Assembly (NCBI GenBank): GCA_028823175.1 | Contig: JAPKBZ010000018.1 | Coordinates: forward strand, 1-63,437 | Source: Myxococcota bacterium | Lineage (GTDB): Bacteria; Myxococcota_A; UBA9160; UBA4427 | Direction of reading: 5' to 3' | Length of the DNA stretch: 63,437 bases | In this document: piece by piece, positions 9,545 through 17,846 of the stretch | How the letters are laid out: each line of letters opens with the position of its first letter | Numbering within the stretch: the stretch's first letter is position 1 | Made by a program: the position numbers and the translations under genes | The notes under the pieces: generated by a model | What the model saw: the letters and a program-made list of their open reading frames with translations, nothing else | What the model was told of the DNA's origin: nothing | Databases searched by the model: none

Positions 9545-11014
9545 CTAGTGGCTTGCCGGTTCCGAGCCGAGTCCTACCTGCTCGAGCAGCGCGCTGCGAT
9601 GCTCGAGGATCCGGGCGCTCCGGGGTTCGGCTTCAAGCCAGAGCGTAAACTGCTCGAAAGCATCGTACCAGTAGCCCTGGGCCGCATAGCGATGGGCAAC
9701 CTCGCCGGGTCCCGCGGACGCCAGAGCCGCCGCACTCGCCCCAGAGGCGGGCCGATAGAGCAAAGCTGAGCTGGCGAAGCGATCCTTCGAGCGGTGTTCG
9801 GCATCGACCACAAGGGAAACCGACCAGCGGTAGGTGGTCTCGGGCGATAGCTCCACGCCCTGCTCGGCCAGGGAGAGCGCGTGGATGCCCGCTGCCTGGA
9901 GACCCGTCAGGCGAGTTTCGAGGAGCGGCTCAAGGGATTCATCGTCGGAAATCACGATTTCTATGGGTAGGTCGCTGGCCTCGCTCATGCGCCAATAAAG
10001 CGTCGGTGCGGCCTTGCTCGTCCAACCGACGTGGTCGGGCGAGAGCACCTCAATCGACGCGAGGGCACCCGCTTCCGGGCCGACCGACCGAACAAAACCT
10101 CCGGTACGCACCGAGGGGCCGCCCATGCCCATCATCGGATCGAGGCCGTAGAGGGGAAGGTCGCCGGGGAGAAGCGCTGCGATCAGCATCGTTTCGCCGC
10201 CTCCCAGCATAAGCTCGGCCTCTTCGGCGATTTCCGGTGTCGCGTGGGCAGCGGTTGGGGTTCGCCCCTCGGCGGACTCGACCGCGGCTATTTCAATATT
10301 TCCCGGGGCCCTAAGCTCGGGAGCGACCCGTTCGGCGGGCGCGGGGATGGACTCGGGGATCGCGGCGACTTCGATGACGACGGGGGCTTCGGGCACCTCG
10401 ACCTCGGCCAATTGCGGGAGCTCTTCGCCGGCCACAACGGCCGAGCCGGGATCAATCGCCAAGGGCGACTCGCCCCCCAGATCGGCTGCGGGCGCCTGCG
10501 CAAATTCGGCGCCGCCCTTGGGGGCCTGTTGGCCGTCCCAGAGACGAATGCCGATGGGAACCGCCAGGATGACTACAGCCGCCGCCATCAGGGCGGGCTG
10601 GAGGGTGGAAGCGCTCAAGGACTCCCTCCATTCGGCCAAGCTCGCCACGGCCCGCCCGAAGAAGGGCTGGCTCGCGGCGGCTGCCTGGACCGGCTGAACC
10701 GCCGAGAAATCAAAGCTCTTGAGAACGGCCACCTCGCTGCGGCAGGCCGCGCACCCCGAGACGTGCTGCTCGACCCGAACGCGCTCGGCCGAAACCAGGG
10801 AAAGCGTCGTTAGGGCGAGTAGTTTCTCTTCCGAGGGGTGCGCCTCGCCGGCGATCGTCGTCCGCAGGAGCTGCTCAAGCTTGCCCCAGCGAGCCACCTC
10901 CTCGGAACAGTCGGCGCAGCCCGGGTAATGATTCCGGAACTCTTCCCATTGAGGCTCTTCTCGCTCGAGAAGAAACTCGCCAAGGTCCAATTCTCTAGTT
11001 TTTTCACAACTCAT
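9545..11014 (-). CDS. Membrane anti-sigma factor with double zinc-binding motif and DUF928-like outer domain
   Basis: Protein of 489 residues. The cytoplasmic part has two HxxxCxxC motifs (His29/Cys33/Cys36 and His84/Cys88/Cys91), where usual zf-HC2 anti-sigma factors have one. A single membrane helix follows near residues 135-160 (LMAAAVVILAVPIGIRLW). A Pro/Ala/Glu-rich linker then leads to a region (about 325-422) with TLYWRMSE, IVISDD and SPETTYRWSVSLVVD, which matches the pattern of DUF928, a family I know mainly from cyanobacteria beside CHAT and haemagglutinin genes. A TPR-like helix pair ends the protein. ATG 11014 has GGGAG 6 nt upstream. It lies 87 nt after the sigma gene, so it is very likely its cognate regulator. 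The DUF928 assignment is by pattern only. Confidence 0.8.
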   Translation of the reverse strand: MSCEKTRELDLGEFLLEREEPQWEEFRNHYPGCADCSEEVARWGKLEQLLRTTIAGEAHPSEEKLLALTTLSLVSAERVRVEQHVSGCAACRSEVAVLKSFDFSAVQPVQAAAASQPFFGRAVASLAEWRESLSASTLQPALMAAAVVILAVPIGIRLWDGQQAPKGGAEFAQAPAADLGGESPLAIDPGSAVVAGEELPQLAEVEVPEAPVVIEVAAIPESIPAPAERVAPELRAPGNIEIAAVESAEGRTPTAAHATPEIAEEAELMLGGGETMLIAALLPGDLPLYGLDPMMGMGGPSVRTGGFVRSVGPEAGALASIEVLSPDHVGWTSKAAPTLYWRMSEASDLPIEIVISDDESLEPLLETRLTGLQAAGIHALSLAEQGVELSPETTYRWSVSLVVDAEHRSKDRFASSALLYRPASGASAAALASAGPGEVAHRYAAQGYWYDAFEQFTLWLEAEPRSARILEHRSALLEQVGLGSEPASH

Positions 11015-11101
11015 CTTCTACTCCCGGCGGTTTCCGGTCGGTCTCCGACCTCTCTCTCTACTCCGCCCCCTCCCCCAGTCGAACCTTCGACTCAAAAGGG
11101 A

Positions 11102-11677
11102 TCACCCTGAATCGAGAAAATCGGCCAGTTCCTCCCTCAACTGGGCCAAGCCCTCGCGCAAGTAGCGTTTCAAGGAGCCCAGGGGGATTCCCGTTTCCTC
11201 GGCCACCTCGTTGTAGGTCTTGCCTTGAAGATGCACGCCGAGCACGACGACCCGGCGCTTTTCGGAAAGGCTCTCGAGCGCCCTCTGAACGTCCTGACTC
11301 AACCCCACGGCGACCGGCTCGGAGGCCGTCGCCAGTGCATCGGCCCCCACCACGTCTTCCCAAGGAAGCGTCTGGTCTTCCTTGACACGCATATGGGCAC
11401 GAAGCCGGTCGACAAACTTGAACCGCGCGGTGGTGCGGAGATAGCCCACCACGGCGCGTCGGTCCCGGATGCGCCCCTCCTTCATGGCCGACGCGGCGGC
11501 GATAATCACCTCCTGGAGCAGATCGTCCCAATCCGAGCGAAAATCGTACGCATTCCACCGACCGAGAAAGCCGTTGATCAGCCGGGTGAGGCGAGCCAAG
11601 GCCAGAGCGTCGCCCTCCTGAAGCGCCTCCAGGACCGCGTACCAATCCTCATCCTGCTTTGTGCGCTCGCCAGCCAT
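11102..11677 (-). CDS. ECF-type RNA polymerase sigma factor
   Basis: Sigma-70 family protein of about 191 residues with region 2 (LLQEVIIAAASAM and a basic RTTARFKFVDRLRAH segment) and region 4 (LESLSEKRRVVVLGVHLQGKTYNEVAEE split by a helix-turn-helix, then SLKRYLREGLAQLREEL). Regions 3 and 1.1 are absent, as in ECF factors. It is the first gene of the minus-strand series that runs through the zinc-finger anti-sigma factor, the CHAT protein and three secreted proteins, which are its probable regulon. ATG 11677 gives a typical ECF length; TTG 11758 would add 27 residues with no recognisable homology. No promoter could be defined with confidence upstream. Confidence 0.88.
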   Translation of the reverse strand: MAGERTKQDEDWYAVLEALQEGDALALARLTRLINGFLGRWNAYDFRSDWDDLLQEVIIAAASAMKEGRIRDRRAVVGYLRTTARFKFVDRLRAHMRVKEDQTLPWEDVVGADALATASEPVAVGLSQDVQRALESLSEKRRVVVLGVHLQGKTYNEVAEETGIPLGSLKRYLREGLAQLREELADFLDSG

Positions 11678-11853
11678 CGGGCCAAAGTATCGCGAATGCC
11701 CGGGGGGACTGCGATAACCCTCTGCGAATAATCGGTGAATCTCTCCCGACCCGGGCAAAAACGAAGCCCAGAGCCCGTCGCCACCCGAGTCGGCCCATCG
11801 AACCCAACCGGATCACCCTCGCTGCCCCTCTCCGGGCACAGGCGACCCGGAGT

Positions 11854-12870
11854 TCAGCCGCCTTCGGCCAGGTCGGCGACGATATCGGCCCACTGCTCGG
11901 GATCCGGGGCGAAGGGGGCGACGAGACTGACCCGATCGGCAAAATGGCCCGCTCGGGCTCGCACCTTGGAGGCGATTTCGCTGCGATGCCCCACCACGGC
12001 GATTCGTTCCAGGAGGTCGTCGTCGATGCGCCCGGCCATCTCGAGCCATTTCCCCTGCTTGGACATGAAGGTCAGCTCGTCCTGCAACTCGCCCCGGCCA
12101 ATCGAGTCGAGGACGGGCCTGTAGGCGGGCGTGGAACCGTAAAAGGAGATCTGCGCCCGGGCGCCATTCTTGGCCGCCTCGATCTCTTCGTCATTATCGC
12201 CGGCCGCCACGATCAACTGGCAGCTCACCTCGAGATCCGATCGACTGCGACCGGCCCGCTCATACCCCTTCTGGAGATGGGGAAGCGTCAAGCTTTCGAT
12301 GAACTCCGAGGTGTGAAAGGGATGAACGAAAAAACCGTCCGCGACCTCTCCCACGACTTCGGTCATGCGAGGGCCCACCGCCGACAAGAAAATGGCAGGA
12401 GCCCCGTGGGGGCTCGCTTCCGGGGTAAACACCGGGGTCATCAACGTATGGGTGTAGAACTCACCCCGGAAATCCAGCTTCGACCCGTTCTCCCAGCAAT
12501 CCCAGATCGCCCGGATGGCGCACACCATCTCCTTCATCCGCAGCGCCGGCTTCGACCACTCCATGCTGAAGCGCTTTTGGATATGCGGACGAATCTGGGT
12601 TCCCAACCCCAAAATGAAGCGACCTCCGCTGAGCAACTGCATATCCCAACCAATATTCGCGAGGGTCATGGGGTTGCGAGCGAAGGCAATCGCGATGGCG
12701 GTGATCAACTCGAGCCGCTCGGTCTGTTGAGCCGCGACCGTCAGCGGCAAGAACGGATCGTGCCGCCCCTCGAAGGTGAAGCCTCCGGTATAGCCGACGC
12801 TCTCGAGCCGGCTCGCCGCCGGACCGGCGTCCAGGGGATTCTCGACCAAAATCGCTCCATCAACTTTCAT
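11854..12870 (-). CDS. LLM-class F420-dependent oxidoreductase
   Basis: Luciferase-like (bacterial luciferase superfamily) oxidoreductase of 338 residues with a TIM-barrel fold. The motifs seen are FEGRHDPFLPL near residue 36, a long stretch with AFARNPMTLANIGWDMQLLSGGRFILGLG, and PIFLSAVGPRMTEVVGEVADG. These fit the F420-dependent family often annotated as TIGR03617. The substrate is unknown; such enzymes move hydride between F420H2 and organic substrates. The start ATG has a GGGGATAG leader. It stands apart from the sigma operon (177 nt downstream of it) and is divergent from the sulfatase. A second LLM protein and a DDN-type reductase are encoded elsewhere in the window, which supports F420 use by the host. 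Confidence 0.88.
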   Translation of the reverse strand: MKVDGAILVENPLDAGPAASRLESVGYTGGFTFEGRHDPFLPLTVAAQQTERLELITAIAIAFARNPMTLANIGWDMQLLSGGRFILGLGTQIRPHIQKRFSMEWSKPALRMKEMVCAIRAIWDCWENGSKLDFRGEFYTHTLMTPVFTPEASPHGAPAIFLSAVGPRMTEVVGEVADGFFVHPFHTSEFIESLTLPHLQKGYERAGRSRSDLEVSCQLIVAAGDNDEEIEAAKNGARAQISFYGSTPAYRPVLDSIGRGELQDELTFMSKQGKWLEMAGRIDDDLLERIAVVGHRSEIASKVRARAGHFADRVSLVAPFAPDPEQWADIVADLAEGG

Positions 12871-13086
12871 TTTCTATCCCCACGGCGCCTCTCTTTCTTC
12901 AGCGCCTCTGCATTAGTTTCAGCCCCAAATCGGGGGTAGCATACGGCCACCCCTCCCGTGGATCCCAGGGACCAGGCCGCGACTCTTGGCCAGCACAAAC
13001 TATCACGAAAAAAAGTCTTCTCAGCGAGTTTCGATACCCCTGGCTTCAAAAATTCTGGCCTCCATATTCTGCCTGGAGATTCTCAA

Positions 13087-14724
13087 GTGTCCTGGAAAAA
13101 TAGCAACCCGCCTGTAATCGCACTGGCACTGGCCCTCGCCCTCGCCCCGCTTCTCACAACGGCAATCGCAACAGCAGCAGAAAGACCCAACATCATCGTC
13201 TTCGTCGCCGATGATCTGGGCTGGGCCGATGTCGGCTACCACGGCGAGGATGTCATCCAAACCCCCTCCCTAGACCGGCTGGCCCGGGAGGGCGCCGAGC
13301 TCGACCGTTTTTACACCACGCCCATCTGCTCACCGACCCGGGCCGCCCTTATGACAGGGCGCGATCCCATGCGGCTGGGTGTCGCCTACGCGACCATTCT
13401 GCCCTGGAGCAATAACGGCATCCATCCCGATGAACTCTTCATGCCCGTCAGCTTCAAGGCCGCGGGCTACCAGACCGCCATGGTGGGCAAGTGGCATCTC
13501 GGCCATGCGCAGCAGAGCTACCACCCCAACGAACGCGGGTTCGAGCACTTCTACGGCCACCTCCACACCGAGGTCGGCTACTTCCCCCCCTTCGCCAACC
13601 AGGGCGGCAAGGATTTCCAGGCCAACGGCGTGTCCATCGATGACGAAGGCTACGAAACCTACCTCCTTGCCGACGAGGCCTCGCGTTGGCTGCGAGAGCG
13701 CGACCCTGAAAAGCCCTTTTTTCTCTACGTTCCTTTCATCGCGCCCCACACGCCGCTCGATGCGCCCGAAGATCTCAAGGCGCGCTACGCCGACATGGAG
13801 GATGACCGACAGCCGACCCGGAGTGGCCATAGCGACAGGTCGCGCCAAATCGGAAGGTTGACCGGATCGCCGAGCGCTCGCCCAATTTACGCGGCGGTGG
13901 TCGACGCCATGGACCAGGCCGTGGGCAGGGTCCTCGACACTCTCGATGAAGAAGGGATCGCGGACGACACCATCGTTCTCTTCTTTAGCGACAACGGAGG
14001 CGCGGCCTATGCGAGCGGAGGGGCGGACAATGTCCCCCTGCGCGGAGGCAAGGGCAGTACATTCGAAGGCGGCATCCGAGTGGTATCGCTGATTCGCTGG
14101 CCCGGGGTGATCGAAGCCGGCAGCGAAATCGACAGCATCATCTCGGTGATGGATGTTTTTCCGAGCCTCGCTGCTGCCACAGACACACCCATCGAGGGCG
14201 GACGGAAACTCGACGGCCGGAATATGTGGCCGGCCATCACTGGCGAAAAAGAAATCGTACGGGAAGACTTACTCTTCTTCGCCTCGGAAACACCGATCCA
14301 CGGTGCCTTTTCCCTGACCGCGTTCAACGACGAGTGGAAACTCGTCCAAGAAGTCAAGCAGGGTCAGTATTCCGCGGACATCACCAACTATCTTTTTCGC
14401 ATCGATGACGATCCGAACGAGCGCAATAATCTGGCGGCTGCGAACCCGGACATCGTGTCCGACTTGGCCGAAGAGATCCATTACTGGCGCACTCTCTATC
14501 CCATCGCGGGCATTCGCTCAACGCTCACGCCACCCCCGGGTTGGCGCGCGCCCAAGGACTGGGTCAGCTACCCCATTCCCCTCGCGGAATTACAGGCCGA
14601 AGCCGCCCCGGGCATGGCTCCCCCCGCCGTACTCCCCTTCCTCGACTGGATGCATGGCGAGGCCGGGCGGCTGATCTATGACTGCGAACCCTACGCACTA
14701 CTCGGCGGCGGACTCTGTAAATAG
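13087..14724 (+). CDS. Exported arylsulfatase (formylglycine-dependent, arylsulfatase B-like)
   Basis: Sulfatase of 545 residues. GTG 13087 is preceded by GGAG (9 nt spacing) and opens a signal peptide (ALALALALAPLLTTAIATAA), so the protein is exported. The metal-binding Asp pair is in VFVADDLGWADVGYHG. The signature CSPTRAALMTG contains Cys81, the residue converted to formylglycine. Further matches are HLGH, SDNGG and LRGGKGSTFEGGIRV, the last typical of arylsulfatase B/choline-sulfatase relatives. A formylglycine-generating enzyme is not encoded nearby. The C-terminal residues (YDCEPYALLGGGLCK) are rich in Cys. The stop codon lies inside an 11-bp tandem duplication. It converges on the EamA gene. 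Confidence 0.93.
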   Translation: MSWKNSNPPVIALALALALAPLLTTAIATAAERPNIIVFVADDLGWADVGYHGEDVIQTPSLDRLAREGAELDRFYTTPICSPTRAALMTGRDPMRLGVAYATILPWSNNGIHPDELFMPVSFKAAGYQTAMVGKWHLGHAQQSYHPNERGFEHFYGHLHTEVGYFPPFANQGGKDFQANGVSIDDEGYETYLLADEASRWLRERDPEKPFFLYVPFIAPHTPLDAPEDLKARYADMEDDRQPTRSGHSDRSRQIGRLTGSPSARPIYAAVVDAMDQAVGRVLDTLDEEGIADDTIVLFFSDNGGAAYASGGADNVPLRGGKGSTFEGGIRVVSLIRWPGVIEAGSEIDSIISVMDVFPSLAAATDTPIEGGRKLDGRNMWPAITGEKEIVREDLLFFASETPIHGAFSLTAFNDEWKLVQEVKQGQYSADITNYLFRIDDDPNERNNLAAANPDIVSDLAEEIHYWRTLYPIAGIRSTLTPPPGWRAPKDWVSYPIPLAELQAEAAPGMAPPAVLPFLDWMHGEAGRLIYDCEPYALLGGGLCK

Positions 14725-14735
14725 TCTGTAAATAG
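14714..14735. repeat. 11-bp perfect tandem duplication at the sulfatase stop
   Basis: The unit TCTGTAAATAG occurs twice without spacing at 14714-14724 and 14725-14735. The first copy contains the TAG stop codon of the sulfatase gene. It is a recent-looking slippage event with no clear effect on the protein. Confidence 0.9.
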
Positions 14736-14764
14736 AGAGACCGCCCCTTAATCGGGCCGCCGAG

Positions 14765-15673
14765 TCAGCCCTGCATGACCAGCAGCACCACTCCGCCCAC
14801 CACCGCGGCCATCCCGCCGAGTTCTAGGGGGCTGATGCGTTCGCGGAAGAAAAACCAGGAGGCGGCCAGGGCGAACACCAGTTCGAGTTGACCCACTGCT
14901 CGAACGTAGGCGGCGTTGTACATAGTCATTGCCGTAAACCACCCCACCGAGGCGAACGCACCACTCGCACCCACCAGCGTGGCGGGTCTCCAGACGGATC
15001 GCACCTTCTTGAATTCATCGGGTTCGCGGTAGAACAAATAAATCGTCATCACGAGAGTCTGGAAGACGATCACGGAAAGCAGGGTAAAACCAGCCCTCAG
15101 GAAAACCCCGCCCTCGGTCACCAGGGAAAGTGAAGCCCCCCTGAAACAGACAGCCGCGATTCCGAAGAGCGCGCCCGAGGCGAGCCCCATGCCCGCGCCC
15201 CGATCAAAGACGAGCTTCGAGAATGCCTCCACCGAGATCTCCATTCTCGACAGCGCAAGGATCACAACACCCACCAGGGAGACCACCAGGGCGAGTACAC
15301 CCGTATCCCCCACCGGTTCGCCGAGAATAATAAATCCGAAGGCGGCGGCCTGCAGGGGTTCCGTCTTCGAAAAAGCGGTACCCACCGCGAAACTCCGGAG
15401 AGAGACGGCTTGAAGAAGCGCGGCCGTGCCCAGCACCTGAGCGAGGGCCCCAACCCCCCCCAGATAAAAGAAGTCACTTCGCATCTCGGGCAGGGGCTCA
15501 TCGAGATAGAGCATCAGCCCCCCGAGATAAGCGGCGACGAAGACGACCCCGAAAAGGAAGCGAACGTAGGTCGCTCCCGCGTTGCTCAGCCTACCCTTGA
15601 GCGATTTCTGCAGTGCTGACCGGGCATTCTGCAGGAAGGCGGCGGCGATCGTGACCGGTATCCAGGGCTCCAT
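14765..15673 (-). CDS. EamA/DMT-family transporter
   Basis: Integral membrane protein of 302 residues with about ten hydrophobic segments in two five-helix halves, as in the drug/metabolite transporter superfamily. The second half ends with the typical pattern SVGWFTAMTMYNAAYVRAVGQ, LVFALAASWFFFRERISPLELGG and VVGGVVLLVM. This is the EamA C-terminal signature, in which a conserved Arg-Glu precedes the last helices. The substrate cannot be predicted. ATG 15673 is the first in frame. It reads away from the HD hydrolase gene on the same strand, with a 63-nt gap. Confidence 0.88.
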   Translation of the reverse strand: MEPWIPVTIAAAFLQNARSALQKSLKGRLSNAGATYVRFLFGVVFVAAYLGGLMLYLDEPLPEMRSDFFYLGGVGALAQVLGTAALLQAVSLRSFAVGTAFSKTEPLQAAAFGFIILGEPVGDTGVLALVVSLVGVVILALSRMEISVEAFSKLVFDRGAGMGLASGALFGIAAVCFRGASLSLVTEGGVFLRAGFTLLSVIVFQTLVMTIYLFYREPDEFKKVRSVWRPATLVGASGAFASVGWFTAMTMYNAAYVRAVGQLELVFALAASWFFFRERISPLELGGMAAVVGGVVLLVMQG

Positions 15674-15736
15674 GTGCGCGGCCGTATCCTTTCATTCGCC
15701 GGACCCCGAAGAAACAAGAAGGTCAACCTGATGGCT

Positions 15737-16345
15737 TTAATAGCCCGCTTCTTTGACCAACGCCTTCAGCGATGCCAGAAGATCTTCGATCTCCCCGGCC
15801 AAACGCCCGGGGATCGAGGGCCTAATCACCTCGAGGACCGATTCGAAATACCAGACCTGCTGCGGCGGTGTGCTGTTGAAGCGTTCGAAAACCGAAGCGC
15901 CCTGCATTCGCACATCCCAGACGACGGAGTGAAGATTATGACGCTTATCACATCCGACGACGAGCAAGCTCTCAGGAAGCGCTCCTTCCAGTTGCTTTAA
16001 ATATCGCGTCTTTCGATCCTGCCAGGGTTGTTTTTGCTCGGCGAATTCATCGGGCCCGGTATCCGTGCAGTTAAGAACCATGGCCAGAACGCCTTCGCCA
16101 AATTCCCTGCCGATGATCTCCTCCCGGCGCGCACGCTCTCCCGGGCTGGGAGCATCCTCCAGACTGTCGTGAAGTAACCCCGCAATCGCCTGGTCCGCGT
16201 TGCCCCCATGCTCGAGCACCAATCCCTTCACCTGAAGGAGATGGCTGACGTAGGGAATATCCGTCGACTTGCGCCGCTCTCCCCGGTGCCACTCGTAGGC
16301 GTATTCGGTGGCATCCACCAATCGCTTTCGGTCTACAGGTTCCAT
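15737..16345 (-). CDS. Small SpoT/MESH1-like HD-domain hydrolase
   Basis: Single-domain protein of 202 residues in the HD superfamily. It shows the order of motifs found in the (p)ppGpp hydrolase half of RelA/SpoT proteins: YVSHLLQV (first His), LLHDSLED (HD pair), a Thr-Asp segment (LNCTDTGPDEF) and DKRHNLHSVVWD, which replaces the canonical DKLHN. No synthetase or TGS/ACT domain is present, so it would be a stand-alone alarmone hydrolase (SAH-like); hydrolysis of another nucleotide is equally possible. The start ATG has GGAGG only 3 nt away, with a second GGAGG further upstream. Confidence 0.75.
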   Translation of the reverse strand: MEPVDRKRLVDATEYAYEWHRGERRKSTDIPYVSHLLQVKGLVLEHGGNADQAIAGLLHDSLEDAPSPGERARREEIIGREFGEGVLAMVLNCTDTGPDEFAEQKQPWQDRKTRYLKQLEGALPESLLVVGCDKRHNLHSVVWDVRMQGASVFERFNSTPPQQVWYFESVLEVIRPSIPGRLAGEIEDLLASLKALVKEAGY

Positions 16346-16399
16346 GGGCCTCCTCCCATCCGGACCGGGTGCTTCCGACTCAATCTCGCGGGAGAGATT

Positions 16400-17827
16400 T
16401 CAGTCGATCGGGGGATGCCTTGACGATATCCCACTTTCGAGATCGAGCGCGCGCTCGAGGGCCCTGGCGAACTGCAATACTCCGAAATCGTCGCGCCAGC
16501 GTCCGACGATCTGGATGCCCACCGGCAGGCCTTCATCGGTAAAGCCGCACGGGACTGAAATCGCTGGGTGCCCGGTCAACGTGATGAAATAGGCCGACTT
16601 CATCCAGTCGATATAGGTCTCCATAGCCACCCCTTCGATTTCTTCGGGGTAGCGAGTCGACACGGCAAAAGGAGGAACCTGGCTCACCGGAAGCACCATG
16701 AATTCGTACTCGTCCATGAAGGTGCGAACTCGCTGATAGATCGCACCGCGACGCTTTTCGGCGCTGGCCATATCGTCGACAGAGAGGCCGCGCCCCTGCT
16801 CGATATTCCAGCGCACGGTTTCCTTGAGGAGCCGAGCGGCACTCTCGGGAAGCCCGCCGAAACCCTGGGCGAACTCCCAAGCTCGAAAAGCTTTGAAGGC
16901 TTCGTCGGCGCCGGACCAGTCGGGCTCCGCGTCCTCGATCTCGCACCCGAGCCCAGCAAAGGCTCCGCGACTGGCTTCGATGACGGAACTGACCCGGGAG
17001 TCGACGGGAAGCCCCCCGAGGTCTCGGCTCCAGGCGACGCGAACTCCCTTAAAATCGCGCTCAAGGGACTCTCTGAATGCCTCACCGGGCGTCGAAAGGG
17101 AAAGCGGAGCCCGCGCGTCGGGGCCTGCCATGGCCGAAAGGAGGAGCGCGGTGTCCTCCACCGTGCGCGCCATGGGGCCGAGCACCGACAGCGGGGACCA
17201 ATCCGATCGGCTGGGGTGAATGGGCACCCTGCCCGGCGACGGACGTAGCCCAATGACACTGCAGAAGCTTGCGGGATTGCGCAGGGACCCCCCCATGTCG
17301 CTTCCATCCGCAATCGGCACCATTCCGGTGGCAAGGGCGACAGCGGCTCCACCACTGCTGCCTCCGCACGTTCGGGTCGTATCCCAGGGATTCAGGGTTT
17401 CGCCGAAGACTTCGTTATAGGTCTGAGAACCGGCTCCAAACTCCGGCACATTCGTCTTGCCCAGGGTGATCGCCCCCGCCGAGCGAAGTCTTTCGACCAC
17501 CAGATCATCGGCGCTTGGCACGTGCTCGGCCATGAGGAGCGAGCCCGAGGTGCTGCGAATGCCCTCGGTCATCACCAGATCCTTGTGAGCAATCGGGAGG
17601 CCATGCAGCGGCCCCAACGCTTCACCACGAGCCTGGCGCTCGTCGGCCTCGGCCGCCCAGGCCATGGCTCTCTCCGGAACCAAGGTGACGATGGCGTTCA
17701 AGGTCGGGTTGATGCTCTCGATACGATCGAGGTGTGCCTTGAGCACTTCCCGGGCAGAGAGTTCTCCCCGTCGGATCATGCCGGCGAGCGACGTAGCGCT
17801 CTGGTAATGCAAAGACTTTTCGTTCAC
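16400..17827 (-). CDS. Amidase signature family hydrolase
   Basis: Amidase of 475 residues with the Ser-cisSer-Lys triad visible. The Lys is in LPIAHKDLVMT, the cis-Ser in TCGGSSGGAAVALATGM and the nucleophile Ser in GSDMGGSLRNPASFC. The length and the C-terminal pattern (FITLTGHPAISVPCGF, GLPVGIQIVG) fit soluble amidases such as 6-aminohexanoate-cyclic-dimer hydrolase relatives. The exact substrate is unknown. The GTG start has AGGAG 7 nt upstream. It follows the TatT-like gene by 19 nt, so the two are probably co-transcribed. Confidence 0.92.
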   Translation of the reverse strand: MNEKSLHYQSATSLAGMIRRGELSAREVLKAHLDRIESINPTLNAIVTLVPERAMAWAAEADERQARGEALGPLHGLPIAHKDLVMTEGIRSTSGSLLMAEHVPSADDLVVERLRSAGAITLGKTNVPEFGAGSQTYNEVFGETLNPWDTTRTCGGSSGGAAVALATGMVPIADGSDMGGSLRNPASFCSVIGLRPSPGRVPIHPSRSDWSPLSVLGPMARTVEDTALLLSAMAGPDARAPLSLSTPGEAFRESLERDFKGVRVAWSRDLGGLPVDSRVSSVIEASRGAFAGLGCEIEDAEPDWSGADEAFKAFRAWEFAQGFGGLPESAARLLKETVRWNIEQGRGLSVDDMASAEKRRGAIYQRVRTFMDEYEFMVLPVSQVPPFAVSTRYPEEIEGVAMETYIDWMKSAYFITLTGHPAISVPCGFTDEGLPVGIQIVGRWRDDFGVLQFARALERALDLESGISSRHPPID

Positions 17828-17846
17828 GAACGACTCCTCGCGGAAA

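Noticed and set aside
11659-12939. Plus-strand open frame of 426 codons opposite the sigma and LLM genes
   Set aside because: Antisense shadow; the minus-strand frames carry clear sigma-factor and luciferase-like motifs.
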